DNA of 64,000 bases from Eubacteriales bacterium (GTDB lineage: Bacteria; Bacillota; Clostridia; Oscillospirales; Oscillospiraceae). Position numbers and translations under genes: made by a program. Numbering within the stretch: position 1 is the first letter of the stretch; each line of letters opens with the position of its first letter. The notes under the pieces were generated by a model. The model was not told the origin of the DNA, made no database searches, and was given only the letters and a program-made list of their open reading frames with translations. The stretch spans positions 60,558 to 124,557 of the forward strand of contig JAUNQI010000003.1 in the NCBI GenBank assembly GCA_030536255.1. The letters are read 5' to 3'. This document shows positions 7,687 to 15,549 of the stretch, in pieces.

Positions 7687-8949
7687 TTATCCCAACTCAA
7701 TATAACTTGAGCGCTTAAATGACGGTTCATAAAACAGAACACGATCCACCAGTCCCTCACTGTTGTAATCATAGAAAATTTCGAAGCTTTCTGAAACATA
7801 CTGACACGCTGAGGTATAGCCTGCTTCATATTCATTATCCGAGAGGGTATCCCAGCTGCCCAGCGGTACCGTACGGTAATTACTGGCATTCAGATGATCT
7901 CCGTTAATAGAGAATCTCGTTCCCATGAAAAGCTCAGAACGCTCCGTTCCGATATTCGCATCAGACAGGGAAGACAGATTTTCTTCGCTCAGAACACTGC
8001 TGAGATCTGCTCTGTACAATCTTGCCCGCATATCCGTGTATTCATCGGTTTCATCCTCCACTCCGGAGTAAAACAGATCTGTCCCGGACAGAATATACTC
8101 ATAAGACCGAACATTCGAGATCCGTATTTCCCTCCCCGTGGAAAGCTGACGAAGATGAAGCGTTTCTCCGTCGGCATCATCCTGAAAAAGCAGAATATCG
8201 TCAGAAATCAGATACGGGAAAAAGACTTCTTTATCCGCCAGGATCTGCTTCATTTCTTCTCCGTCTGTATTCATCGAGATCAGATGATTGTCTCCGTCCG
8301 TAAAATACAGTCTGCCGGAGCGAAGGAACAAATAGTCACAGGTTCCGTTATAAAGGACTTTGAGAGATCCAGCGGAATCATCTGAAACAGAATATCGGAC
8401 GACAGAAGATGCTCCCGTTTCCAGATCATTTCTGATATAAAAAAGATCATCCCCGTAAAGCGTAAGATACCGGACATCTACTCCGCTCTCGATCATCTCT
8501 GTCTCCCGGACATACATGCCTTTTGAACCTGCCGTAAATTTCATTCTGCAAAAATACGGATCACCGTTCTCTGTATGCTTCGAGCCATACAGCATCTTTC
8601 CGCTGTGAACAAACATACTGCCCAGCATATAGTTTGACATCGCACGCGTATCCGATGCCGTAAAATAAACTTCGGAAGAAAGAGCACCGGACATCAAATC
8701 CGCTCTGACGACATCTTTCGCAACAGGCATTACCGAAGTTAACGATCTTTGTTCAGAAGCAGCCGAAACCGGCAACTGACCGGATTCGGAGACCTCCCCG
8801 GTCTCCGCTGACTCCGCAGGCACCATAAGAGATGACGTAGGGAGAACAGGAGACGCACTGACACGCGTAACGCCGCACGCGCTGCCCGCAGCAAGCATAC
8901 TGACAAGAAGAATAACCAATATAAGCTTTTCCGGAAGTCTCTTATTCAT
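7687..8949 (-). CDS. Predicted lipoprotein with beta-propeller-like repeats (DUF5050-like)
   Basis: A 420-aa exported protein. MNKRLPEKLILVILLVSML leads to AAGSACG, a plausible though not ideal lipobox (Gly at -3). A Ser/Glu-rich spacer of about 45 residues follows. The rest holds repeats of the form LFYIRNDL, RLYFTDGDNHLISMNTDG and DLFYSGVEDETDEY, a Y-F/Y-aromatic strand pattern typical of DUF5050/TolB-like propellers on clostridial lipoproteins. This suggests ligand or cell-wall binding, not catalysis. The gene has its own promoter and the next minus-strand gene downstream also has one, so it is likely monocistronic. Confidence 0.65.
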   Translation of the reverse strand: MNKRLPEKLILVILLVSMLAAGSACGVTRVSASPVLPTSSLMVPAESAETGEVSESGQLPVSAASEQRSLTSVMPVAKDVVRADLMSGALSSEVYFTASDTRAMSNYMLGSMFVHSGKMLYGSKHTENGDPYFCRMKFTAGSKGMYVRETEMIESGVDVRYLTLYGDDLFYIRNDLETGASSVVRYSVSDDSAGSLKVLYNGTCDYLFLRSGRLYFTDGDNHLISMNTDGEEMKQILADKEVFFPYLISDDILLFQDDADGETLHLRQLSTGREIRISNVRSYEYILSGTDLFYSGVEDETDEYTDMRARLYRADLSSVLSEENLSSLSDANIGTERSELFMGTRFSINGDHLNASNYRTVPLGSWDTLSDNEYEAGYTSACQYVSESFEIFYDYNSEGLVDRVLFYEPSFKRSSYIELG

Positions 8950-8999
8950 ATCTGGAAAACGGCCCCTTCCTGTATTTTCTAGCTTTATAAGATGATAAG

Positions 9000-9029
9000 A
9001 TTATATACTTTGTTCAAAGACCCGGTCAA
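9000..9029 (-). promoter_or_regulatory. Promoter for the lipoprotein gene
   Basis: Minus strand: -35 TTGACC (9024-9029), 18-base spacer, -10 TATAAT (9000-9005). Confidence 0.5.
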
Positions 9030-9070
9030 GAGAAAACAGCGGACAAGCCAGGGAAGGCATGCCCGCTGTT
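9026..9070 (-). terminator. Terminator of the 2-oxoacid oxidoreductase operon
   Basis: Read on the minus strand, ACAGCGG and CCGCTGT (9036-9042 with 9063-9069) flank a 20-base loop and are followed by TTTTCTCTT. It overlaps the promoter of the lipoprotein gene. Confidence 0.65.
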
Positions 9071-9083
9071 ATTCTGTCAAATA

Positions 9084-9620
9084 TCACTTTGCTGCTTCCA
9101 TACCGGCAATAAGAGCAGCTTTATTTCCCTCAAGGAACCTTGCCTTTCGCTCGCCAAGCTCAATACGGATCGCTTCGACCATTTTATCATTGTCCACGAT
9201 ATCGCACTTTGACATCATTGCTCCGAGAATTGCAACGTTTGCACCCTTCGGGTTATTTACGCTCTCTGCGAGCCTGTTGGCATCACAGTAGACAACCGTA
9301 ACATCATCACGGGTGGATTCGCGTTCAATAATAGAACTGTTGATAACAAGAAGTCCGCCGGGTTTTACCTTGCTCTCAAATTTATCAAGCGACGGAAGGT
9401 TCATGGCAACCACAACATCAGGATTCTCAATAAGCGGAGAACCGATCTCCGTATCGCTCACAATAACTGAACAGTTTGCCGTACCTCCACGCATCTCAGG
9501 ACCATAGGAAGGAAGCCAGGAAACATGTTTTCCGTCAAGCATGCAGGCCATGGCAAGGAATTTGCCGATCAGAAGCATACCCTGACCGCCGAAACCGGCA
9601 AATACAAACTCTTTCATCAT
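9084..9620 (-). CDS. 2-oxoacid:ferredoxin oxidoreductase, gamma subunit
   Basis: Gamma subunit of a heterotetrameric enzyme that oxidatively decarboxylates a 2-oxoacid to its acyl-CoA and reduces ferredoxin. The 178-aa product starts FVFAGFGGQGMLLIGKFLA, the glycine-rich signature of the POR/KOR/VOR gamma family, and has the expected length. It also carries SYGPEMRGGTANCSVIVSD, the usual M-R-G-G motif. The start lies 2 bases from the beta-subunit stop, so the genes are translationally coupled. It is the last gene of the operon, followed by an intrinsic terminator. Sequence alone does not decide between 2-oxoglutarate, branched-chain or pyruvate as substrate. Confidence 0.9.
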   Translation of the reverse strand: MMKEFVFAGFGGQGMLLIGKFLAMACMLDGKHVSWLPSYGPEMRGGTANCSVIVSDTEIGSPLIENPDVVVAMNLPSLDKFESKVKPGGLLVINSSIIERESTRDDVTVVYCDANRLAESVNNPKGANVAILGAMMSKCDIVDNDKMVEAIRIELGERKARFLEGNKAALIAGMEAAK

Positions 9621-9622
9621 AA

Positions 9623-10369
9623 TTATTCAGCCCCCTTGTCTTTGCATACACCGAGAGGATAATACGGGATCATATTTTCTTCCAGCCACTTCATTGCTTC
9701 CACAGGACTGAGACCCCAGTTTGTTGGGCAGGTAGAAAGAACTTCGATCATGCAGAAGCCCTTGCCCTCCATCTGATAACGGAAAGCTTTCTTGATAGCG
9801 TTCTTTGTTTTGATGATGTTCGCATTGTTATTGACAGCACAGCGCTCGATATAGTAGGAACCGGGAACCTGTGCAAGCATTTCGCTCATCTTGATAGGAG
9901 CACCGCACCAGTCCTCGTCACGGCCATAAGGTGAGGTCGTAGTCTTCTGACCTACAAGGGAGGTAGGCGCCATCTGACCGCCTGTCATACCATAAATGGC
10001 GTTGTTTACAAATATCGTAACGATCTTTTCTCCGCGATGCGCAGCATGAACGACCTCAGCAGTACCGATGGAAGCAAGGTCTCCGTCTCCCTGATACGTG
10101 AAAACAAGAGAATCCGGCTTTGCACGCTTGATTCCAGTAGCTACTGCGGGAGCACGGCCATGAGCCGCCTCAAACATATCAACATTGAAATAATCATAGG
10201 CGAAAACTGAGCATCCGACAGGAGCTACACCGATAATATCCGCTCCCTTTCCGGTTTCTTCAAGGCATTCAGCTACAAGGCGATGGATAATACCATGGTT
10301 GCAGCCAGGGCAGTAATGAAACTGTTTATCCGATAAATAAGGTGTCTTTTCAAATATTACAGAAGACAT
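9623..10369 (-). CDS. 2-oxoacid:ferredoxin oxidoreductase, beta (thiamine pyrophosphate) subunit
   Basis: Carries the thiamine-diphosphate site. The 248-aa product shows YCPGCNHGIIHRLVAE near the N-terminus, then GDGDLASIGTAEVVHAAHRG and the NNAIYGMTGGQMAPTS segment. This is the classic GDG...N motif for Mg-thiamine diphosphate and the family-typical YGMTGGQ. Size fits four-subunit KOR/VOR enzymes; fused POR enzymes are far longer. It sits between alpha (1-base gap) and gamma (2-base gap). In many clostridial annotations this arrangement is called Vor or Kor; the substrate was not resolved here. Confidence 0.92.
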   Translation of the reverse strand: MSSVIFEKTPYLSDKQFHYCPGCNHGIIHRLVAECLEETGKGADIIGVAPVGCSVFAYDYFNVDMFEAAHGRAPAVATGIKRAKPDSLVFTYQGDGDLASIGTAEVVHAAHRGEKIVTIFVNNAIYGMTGGQMAPTSLVGQKTTTSPYGRDEDWCGAPIKMSEMLAQVPGSYYIERCAVNNNANIIKTKNAIKKAFRYQMEGKGFCMIEVLSTCPTNWGLSPVEAMKWLEENMIPYYPLGVCKDKGAE

Positions 10370-10370
10370 A

Positions 10371-11444
10371 TTACATACCCTCCTTAAGTTTGATAACTTC
10401 AGCTACAATCTCTTCGGTAGTGGGGATCTGGCTGCCGCAGTGTCCAAAGTAATGAACCGGCTTGGAATCGCCGACTGCAAGACGGACATCTTCCATCATC
10501 TGACCCTCGTTGCACTCAACATCGAGAATGGCATCGCAGCCGGAAACAGCAGCTTTCAGTTCTTCAGACGGGAACGGCCATACGGTAATCGGGCGGAAAA
10601 CACCTACCTTATAACCCTTGCCGCGTAGAATATCTGCAGCCGTTTTCGCAATACGGGCTACGGTTCCGAAAGCTGTAATAATGATTTCCGCATCCTCGGT
10701 ATTGTAGCACTCCCACATTTTCTCATTCTTCTCAATCTCTCTGTAGATTGCCTGAAGATGATCATTGTGGACGCTGAGCTCTTCTGTATTAATAAACAGA
10801 GAATTAATCACTGCCCGTCTTTCGGGAGCGTCACCCGGCTTATAGCCATGAGCTGCCCAGGGTTTATTCTCACGGGTTGCTTTATATTCGACCATCGGTG
10901 GCATCTCCACTGGTTCCATCATCTGACACATAACGCCGTCAGCAAGGAACATGCAGGGAACACGGTACTTCTCTGCCTTGTCATAGGCAAATTGCATAAT
11001 GTTAATCGCTTCCTGAATTGAAGAAGGGGCATAGGTAAGGAGATGATAGTCTCCGTTTCCGCCGCCTTTAACAGCCTGGAAATAGTCGCCCTGAGATGCC
11101 TGAATGGAACCCAGACCGGGGCCGCCGCGCATAACATTGAGAATAACAGCAGGGAGTTGAGCGCCTGCCATGTAGGAAATACCCTCCTGCTTGAGAGAAA
11201 CTCCGGGGCTGGAGGAAGAGGTAATAACACGCGCGCCAGTTCCTGCGGCACCATAAACCATATTGATTGCTGCAACTTCGCTTTCAGCCTGAAGGAAGCA
11301 TCCGCCGATCTCCGGCATACGGGCTGACATATATTCAGGAATCTCCGTCTGCGGAGTGATAGGATATCCGAAGAAGAAACGAGCTCCTGCACGGATAGCA
11401 GCCTCAGCGATTGCTTCGCTGCCTTTCATAAGAGTTAATGACAT
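10371..11444 (-). CDS. vorB: 2-oxoacid:ferredoxin oxidoreductase, alpha subunit (VorB/KorA type)
   Basis: Contains the pyrimidine-binding domain and the transketolase-C-like domain of the enzyme. The 357-aa product has GARFFFGYPITPQTEIPEYM near the start and ITSSSSPGVSLKQEGISYMA, both strongly conserved in KorA/VorB. Near residue 250 come EIIITAFGTVARI and YKVGVFRPITVWPFP, the usual domain III. Full family length. A good ribosome binding site (AGGAGG) lies before the ATG, 11 bases after the ferredoxin-like subunit stops. The symbol follows common clostridial usage for this arrangement; specificity for branched-chain 2-oxoacids is unproven. Confidence 0.9.
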   Translation of the reverse strand: MSLTLMKGSEAIAEAAIRAGARFFFGYPITPQTEIPEYMSARMPEIGGCFLQAESEVAAINMVYGAAGTGARVITSSSSPGVSLKQEGISYMAGAQLPAVILNVMRGGPGLGSIQASQGDYFQAVKGGGNGDYHLLTYAPSSIQEAINIMQFAYDKAEKYRVPCMFLADGVMCQMMEPVEMPPMVEYKATRENKPWAAHGYKPGDAPERRAVINSLFINTEELSVHNDHLQAIYREIEKNEKMWECYNTEDAEIIITAFGTVARIAKTAADILRGKGYKVGVFRPITVWPFPSEELKAAVSGCDAILDVECNEGQMMEDVRLAVGDSKPVHYFGHCGSQIPTTEEIVAEVIKLKEGM

Positions 11445-11455
11445 TTCCTTCCTCC

Positions 11456-11665
11456 TTAATCCTTCTCTATCCTGATTGCTACGTCAGGACAGGTACGGGC
11501 ACAGGACGCACAGCCTATACATGCTTCCTGAACAGCCACTTCTGCGGGATGATAACCTTTTGCGTTGAGCTTGGTCTTTGAAAGGGCAAGAACATTCTTG
11601 GGGCAGGCTCTCACACAGAGACCGCAGCCTTTGCAGACCAGCTCATTGATCGTTACTTTGATCAT
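11456..11665 (-). CDS. 2-oxoacid:ferredoxin oxidoreductase, delta subunit (2[4Fe-4S] ferredoxin-like)
   Basis: A 69-aa electron-transfer subunit with two complete CxxCxxCxxxCP clusters: [12 protein letters not shown] and [12 protein letters not shown]. The start at 11665 (MIKVTINEL) is preferred because GAAGGTAACAG precedes it; a longer reading from 11683 has no ribosome binding site and adds six residues absent from relatives. First of the four enzyme subunits, with alpha starting 11 bases downstream. Confidence 0.9.
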   Translation of the reverse strand: MIKVTINELVCKGCGLCVRACPKNVLALSKTKLNAKGYHPAEVAVQEACIGCASCARTCPDVAIRIEKD

Positions 11666-11730
11666 TCTGTTACCTTCTTTCATACATAATGTTTCTATAA
11701 TATTTTAATTTACAAATAAGTATAGACAAT

Positions 11731-12438
11731 TTACAAGCTTTGGATCCAAGAATCCCAGTCACGCGCCATATATGTATCGATTGCCATCGGAGTTCCGATA
11801 TATTTCGGGTCATGTCCCTCAGAGAGGAAAATATCCAGCATTTTCTTCTTCCCAGAGGTATACTTTACCGGAACCCCGGTAAGCTCCGAGACCTGCTTTA
11901 TCATTTCATAACCGTCTCTGAGCTCTTCAGGCGTCGTCATCTGAGCGAGATTTGTATTGTTGATCATTCCGGTAATCTTCAGTCTGGAATGAAGTTCCAT
12001 TTCTTCCTGAAGATGACGGATCTTTTCTACAGTTCCGGCAAGAGGTCTGCGAATATTGACTACATTGAGGACTTCCAGCTCTCCGTCCCCCAACTCCATG
12101 AAATCCTCACGATATCTTCCGAGGGCTGTCGCACCGACAGCATCTCCTCCAACATCGAAAACCACCGTATCCCAGTTCATATCAAACGCGGACTGAACTT
12201 CCGCCGGAAGAGAGAGCGTTTCCACACTGGAATTCGAAAAATTCGGGGAAACAATGCGAATCTCCTTCATTCGGGTAAGTCTTCCCGGCTCGGTAAGCCG
12301 GAAGTATGTATTCACCATATCAAGATCAAGAAGCTCGGTACGCTCTCCGCGAGCTGCGGCGGCAATTGCAAAGTTCAGCGCAAGCTCTGTTTTCCCGCTT
12401 CCATAATTCCCGATAAGGACAAACATCTTCTTAGACAT
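11731..12438 (-). CDS. P-loop ATPase (MinD/CobQ-like) heading the oxidoreductase operon
   Basis: A 235-aa nucleoside-triphosphate-binding protein. The N-terminus MFVLIGNYGSGKTELALNF is a clear Walker A, LLDLDMVNTYFR gives the acidic switch strand after it, and TVVFDVGGDAVGATALG is a Walker B/switch II like those of MinD/SIMIBI proteins. The deviant second lysine of ParA/MinD (KGGxGK) is absent, so membership in the classical MinD group is not supported. It precedes the four oxidoreductase genes by 66 bases and starts from a good promoter. The position suggests a role in maturation or regulation of that enzyme, but this is inference. ATG is preceded by GAGGAA. Confidence 0.7.
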   Translation of the reverse strand: MSKKMFVLIGNYGSGKTELALNFAIAAAARGERTELLDLDMVNTYFRLTEPGRLTRMKEIRIVSPNFSNSSVETLSLPAEVQSAFDMNWDTVVFDVGGDAVGATALGRYREDFMELGDGELEVLNVVNIRRPLAGTVEKIRHLQEEMELHSRLKITGMINNTNLAQMTTPEELRDGYEMIKQVSELTGVPVKYTSGKKKMLDIFLSEGHDPKYIGTPMAIDTYMARDWDSWIQSL

Positions 12439-12474
12439 TACATTTCCTCATATATTCCATTATTTACGCTAATA

Positions 12475-12503
12475 TTATACTACTTCTTTTTTACCATTGC
12501 AAC
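12475..12503 (-). promoter_or_regulatory. Promoter for the ATPase/oxidoreductase operon
   Basis: Minus strand: -35 TTGCAA (12498-12503), 17-base spacer, -10 TATAAT (12475-12480). Confidence 0.65.
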
Positions 12504-12529
12504 GGAGAAAATCTACAATTTACAATATC

Positions 12530-12563
12530 TGAACACAAAAACAGACCGGGGATTCCGGTCTGT
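12530..12563 (-). terminator. Terminator of the epimerase-like gene
   Basis: On the minus strand ACAGACCGG, a 5-base loop and CCGGTCTGT are followed by TTTTGTGTT. Confidence 0.8.
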
Positions 12564-12587
12564 CCTGAATTTTTCTATCATTTGTAT

Positions 12588-13469
12588 TTATATAATCTCA
12601 AAAGTTACCGTATTGGTATATATCTCTCCGTTCGGAAGATGAATAAGATAATCCTGCTTTTCCAGATCCTCAACATAATCCGAATGTGACGGCAGGGAAG
12701 CCCACGGCTCTATACAAACATAGGGCGCATTTGTATGCGGCATATGCCACAGCCCGAGAAACTCCATGTCCGGATAGCAGGCCCTGACCGCATATCCGGA
12801 AACATCCGACTTCAGCATAACCGATTTCGGCATACCCTGAAGAACGATCGCGTCTAAATCAAATTTTGAATGGTCCAGACGCAGTCTTTTCCCGTCTTCA
12901 AGCTCAAAGGGCTCATTGACATCATTCAGCCTGCAGGTGGTCTGGTCAAATCCGATCCTCACCGGTCTGCTTTCCGAGTCAAACTCAAAATACCAGTCCG
13001 AAAAATCTCCGTCCCCACCGAGCGGTACATTAAAGCCGGGATGTGAGCCCAAACCGAAACACATCACATTGTCGCCTCTGTTCTCAACGGTACACTTTTT
13101 CGTCAGCGTCCCGTCCGCAACAGAATAGGTTATTCTCAATTCAAAGCTGAAAGGGTAAATGGACCGGGTAACTTCACTGTCACGCAAAACAAAATCTACA
13201 GAATCAGGTGAAACATTTTCCGACTGAAAAGTCACGCTTCCGCAGAAACCATGAATCTTCATACTGTATTCTTTCCCGGAATAAATATATTTTTCATCCG
13301 TCAAACGGCCCACATACGGGAAAAGATTCACATCCTGAGACTTCCAGTATTTTTCATCTCCCTGCCACAGATACTCGACATCATTTTTTCTGATACTGCG
13401 GAGCAAGGCGGATCCGGAATCGATCTCTACTGAAACAACACCGTCAGAGATAGTAATAACGCTCATCAT
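12588..13469 (-). CDS. Aldose 1-epimerase family protein (LacX-like)
   Basis: A galactose-mutarotase-fold protein that would interconvert sugar anomers or act on a phosphorylated sugar. The 293-aa sequence opens ITISDGVVSVEIDSGSALLRSI, has WQGDEKYWKSQDVNLFPYVG and a central GLGSHPGFNVPLG. That histidine region, and EPWASLPSHSDY near the C-terminus, match the LacX/YihR-type aldose epimerases. ATG 13469 and 13466 are both possible after AAGGAGAAAT; the first is given. The gene has its own consensus promoter and terminator. The nearby GH65 regulon is a possible but unproven partner. Confidence 0.85.
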   Translation of the reverse strand: MMSVITISDGVVSVEIDSGSALLRSIRKNDVEYLWQGDEKYWKSQDVNLFPYVGRLTDEKYIYSGKEYSMKIHGFCGSVTFQSENVSPDSVDFVLRDSEVTRSIYPFSFELRITYSVADGTLTKKCTVENRGDNVMCFGLGSHPGFNVPLGGDGDFSDWYFEFDSESRPVRIGFDQTTCRLNDVNEPFELEDGKRLRLDHSKFDLDAIVLQGMPKSVMLKSDVSGYAVRACYPDMEFLGLWHMPHTNAPYVCIEPWASLPSHSDYVEDLEKQDYLIHLPNGEIYTNTVTFEII

Positions 13470-13535
13470 ATTTCTCCTTATGACATTCGCTTCCGCTTTT
13501 GAAAGCCAGAAGTATTATTAAATGTTTTATTAATA

Positions 13536-13564
13536 ATTATAACATACTGTTTCCTTTATTTCAA
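13536..13564 (-). promoter_or_regulatory. Promoter for the aldose-epimerase-like gene
   Basis: Minus strand: -35 TTGAAA (13559-13564), 17-base spacer, -10 TATAAT (13536-13541). Confidence 0.7.
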
Positions 13565-13584
13565 AGCCATCCCGCAGCTTGAAA

Positions 13585-13622
13585 TAAAAAAGACAGCTTC
13601 TGATCTGAAAGCTGTCTTTTCT
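13585..13622. terminator. Terminator downstream of tRNA-Val
   Basis: AAAAAGACAGCTT (13587-13599) pairs with AAGCTGTCTTTT (13609-13620); A- and T-tracts flank both sides. It follows tRNA-Val on the minus strand and overlaps the upstream edge of the epimerase promoter. Confidence 0.8.
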
Positions 13623-13628
13623 GAATAA

Positions 13629-13702
13629 TGGAGAGTAGCGGACTCGAACCGTTGACCTTCCGCGTGTGAGGCGGACGCTCTAACCAGCTGAGCTAACCCT
13701 CC
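13629..13702 (-). tRNA. tRNA-Val (CAC anticodon)
   Basis: Minus strand: acceptor GGAGGGT pairs with ACTCTCC (one G-T). The anticodon stem TCCGC/GCGGA encloses loop CTCACAC, giving anticodon CAC, which reads GUG. Discriminator A; CCA is not encoded. Confidence 0.95.
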
Positions 13703-13712
13703 GTGTTTTTTC

Positions 13713-13741
13713 ATAATAGCATATCTCCTTATCTATTTCAA
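13713..13741 (-). promoter_or_regulatory. Promoter for tRNA-Val
   Basis: Minus strand: -35 TTGAAA (13736-13741), 17-base spacer, -10 TATTAT (13713-13718). Confidence 0.65.
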
Positions 13742-13775
13742 GAAAAAATATTTTTATATGAACTGTATTTTTTTG

Positions 13776-13804
13776 TTGACAAGAGCTTTAATCTCTGCTA
13801 AAAT
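13776..13804 (+). promoter_or_regulatory. Promoter for the tRNA-Met/tRNA-Glu pair
   Basis: -35 TTGACA (13776-13781), 17-base spacer, -10 TAAAAT (13799-13804); start site near 13811. Confidence 0.8.
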
Positions 13805-13824
13805 CTTTTTGCTGTTTAAGTAAT

Positions 13825-13901
13825 GGCGGCATAGCTCAGTTGGCTAGAGCATGCGGTTCATACCCGCAGTGTCCCCGGTTCAAATCCAGGTGCCGCTACC
13901 A
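13825..13901 (+). tRNA. tRNA-Met (CAU anticodon)
   Basis: Acceptor GGCGGCA pairs with TGCCGCT, with a G-U first pair. The anticodon loop TTCATAC gives CAU; CCA is encoded (13899-13901). The first acceptor pair is not the C-A mismatch of initiators, so this is probably elongator Met; an Ile tRNA with modified C34 cannot be ruled out. The T-stem CCCGG/CCAGG has a central C-A mismatch. Confidence 0.9.
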
Positions 13902-13935
13902 ACAAGGCGTAGCTATTCAACTGCGCCTTTCATAT

Positions 13936-14007
13936 GGCCTGGTGGTCAAGCGGCTAAGACACCGCCCTTTCACGGCGGTAACACGAGTTCGATTCTCGTC
14001 CAGGTCA
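13936..14007 (+). tRNA. tRNA-Glu (UUC anticodon)
   Basis: Acceptor GGCCTGG pairs with CCAGGTC. Anticodon stem CCGCC/GGCGG encloses CTTTCAC, giving UUC. Discriminator A; no encoded CCA. It lies 34 bases after tRNA-Met in the same transcript. Confidence 0.95.
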
Positions 14008-14011
14008 TCAA

Positions 14012-14042
14012 TAAAAACCTCCCAAATTGGGAGGTTTTTTAT
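14012..14042. terminator. Bidirectional terminator after tRNA-Glu
   Basis: AAAAACCTCCC and GGGAGGTTTTT (14013-14023 with 14029-14039) enclose a 5-base loop. It also ends the convergent AraC-family gene. Confidence 0.88.
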
Positions 14043-14044
14043 TT

Positions 14045-15274
14045 TTACTTGTTATGAGCTTCACCTTTACGGTATTCTCCGGGAGTCACGCCAAGGATGG
14101 TTCGGAAACTGCGGACATAATGGCTCTGTGAGCTGAACTGATAAAATGAGGCAATATCTGCAATCGGCTCCGTACCGCTGCGGACAAAAAAGCTTGAGTC
14201 CTCCACGCGGCGGCGGACAATGAAATGATGGATCGTTTCGCCGGTCTCCCTGTGAAACAGTCCAGAGAGATAGTTTGGATTCAGAAAAACGGACTCAGCG
14301 ATGCTTTCAAGAGAAAGCTTCTCACAGAGATGTTCTTCTATATAATCAACAGCACGGTTGATGGTATCAGAATAGCGTTCCTTTTTCATGCGGATCACAG
14401 CAGATGTGAAGCCTACCACCATTTTTTCTTCAAAATGCAAAATCTGACGAATATCACTGCAGGTCTCGATCTGGCGAATATAAGCATCTGAGAGGGTGAA
14501 AGCATCATCTGCCCGCACTCCTCCGGAGATCGCAGCTCTCGTCATAAAGGCGCAGCTGCAGATGATTGAGTTTTTGAGAGACCGAGCCTCTGTTCCGGCC
14601 AGCTGTGCCCTCGGGCGAAGATTTATCTCAGCGAGAGTCCGAAGAGCGCCTTCCGTATCACCGGATGAAATATAGCGGCAGATCTCCTGCTCTGTCATAT
14701 AAGGAGAGTGGAGAAATTGCCGGGTACGATAATCTCTGGTCTGGAGATAGAAGGAATCCGGAAGGAAATCCAAACCGGACAGTCCCTGTTTCTTTATTTC
14801 TCCCGGAGATTCTGCTATCTCTTCAATCCCCTCTAAAGACAGAGGACGCTGCACAAAGAGGAGCTCAAGAAGCAGTCCGGAATAATAGTACCGTTTCATG
14901 GGCAAGAGGATCAGCGAGTCCAGATGGATCCGAAGAGCAGACTTCATGCGCATCTTCACCATACCTTCCCTCACAAGACGGATGAGAGCTTCGTCTGAGA
15001 CCGGCTCAGCAAGAAAAGGGCCTGCAGTAATGCAGATATCTCCCGGCAGACGCAGAACAAGAAATCGTTCTCCGACAGGAGAAAAGAGATACTGTACCTT
15101 GTTATACTCTTCTCCCGGCTTAGGAGAGAGATTCTCCAGACCCGTTACAGAAGCCGCAGTGGGAATGATTTCAGGAAGAGAATACACTGTATCTTTCCCG
15201 CTGCTCAGCTGCAGCGGAAGCTGAACCGACTCATAAAAACAGCGGCAGATCTGGATTTCCCTCTGAAACTGCAT
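14045..15274 (-). CDS. AraC-family transcriptional regulator
   Basis: Probable activator of the divergent sugar-transport and phosphorolysis genes. The 409-aa protein has an N-terminal sensor region of about 290 residues with no obvious relation to the AraC cupin, then a C-terminal double helix-turn-helix. NRAVDYIEEHLCEKLSLESI starts HTH 1, followed by LNPNYLSGLFHRETGETI and then FYQFSSQSHYVRSFRTILGV with TPGEYRK at the end, all standard AraC/XylS motifs. GTG/ATG alternatives upstream add 65 unlikely residues; ATG 15274 follows a perfect GGAGGT. The 275-base divergent region contains the operator candidates. Confidence 0.9.
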   Translation of the reverse strand: MQFQREIQICRCFYESVQLPLQLSSGKDTVYSLPEIIPTAASVTGLENLSPKPGEEYNKVQYLFSPVGERFLVLRLPGDICITAGPFLAEPVSDEALIRLVREGMVKMRMKSALRIHLDSLILLPMKRYYYSGLLLELLFVQRPLSLEGIEEIAESPGEIKKQGLSGLDFLPDSFYLQTRDYRTRQFLHSPYMTEQEICRYISSGDTEGALRTLAEINLRPRAQLAGTEARSLKNSIICSCAFMTRAAISGGVRADDAFTLSDAYIRQIETCSDIRQILHFEEKMVVGFTSAVIRMKKERYSDTINRAVDYIEEHLCEKLSLESIAESVFLNPNYLSGLFHRETGETIHHFIVRRRVEDSSFFVRSGTEPIADIASFYQFSSQSHYVRSFRTILGVTPGEYRKGEAHNK

Positions 15275-15498
15275 TATTATGACCTCCTTTTCTTTTCTGC
15301 TCAGAATTAAAGAGACAGGATAAACAGGTTTTAAAAAGAGTATTCCTGCCTTTTTCTTCAAGGAACAGAAAAGGAACATATACAGATACGCACAAGATAT
15401 GAAAATTATATCATATATCTGAGCAAAATGATATAAAACATTTTTCCTTCTGCATATAATACATAACATCAGAGATAAAATTGCCTTTCGTCATTGGA

Positions 15499-15514
15499 AA
15501 AATTGTGCAATTTT
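15499..15514. promoter_or_regulatory. 16-base dyad over the -35 region, candidate operator
   Basis: AAAATTG-TG-CAATTTT is a perfect inverted repeat with a 2-base centre. It covers the TTGTGC -35 box of the solute-binding-protein promoter. Placement and symmetry suggest a repressor or activator site; the protein is unknown. Confidence 0.4.
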
Positions 15515-15532
15515 ACCGAACTGAATTATATT
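15503..15532 (+). promoter_or_regulatory. Promoter for the solute-binding-protein operon
   Basis: -35 TTGTGC (15503-15508) and -10 TATATT (15527-15532) with an 18-base spacer. The weak -35 fits an activated promoter. Confidence 0.45.
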
Positions 15533-15549
15533 TATGGAGGGAAAACCAA

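Noticed and set aside
13840..14136. Open frame of 98 codons across the tRNA-Met and tRNA-Glu genes
   Set aside because: It runs through two complete tRNA genes and a terminator, so it is a chance reading.
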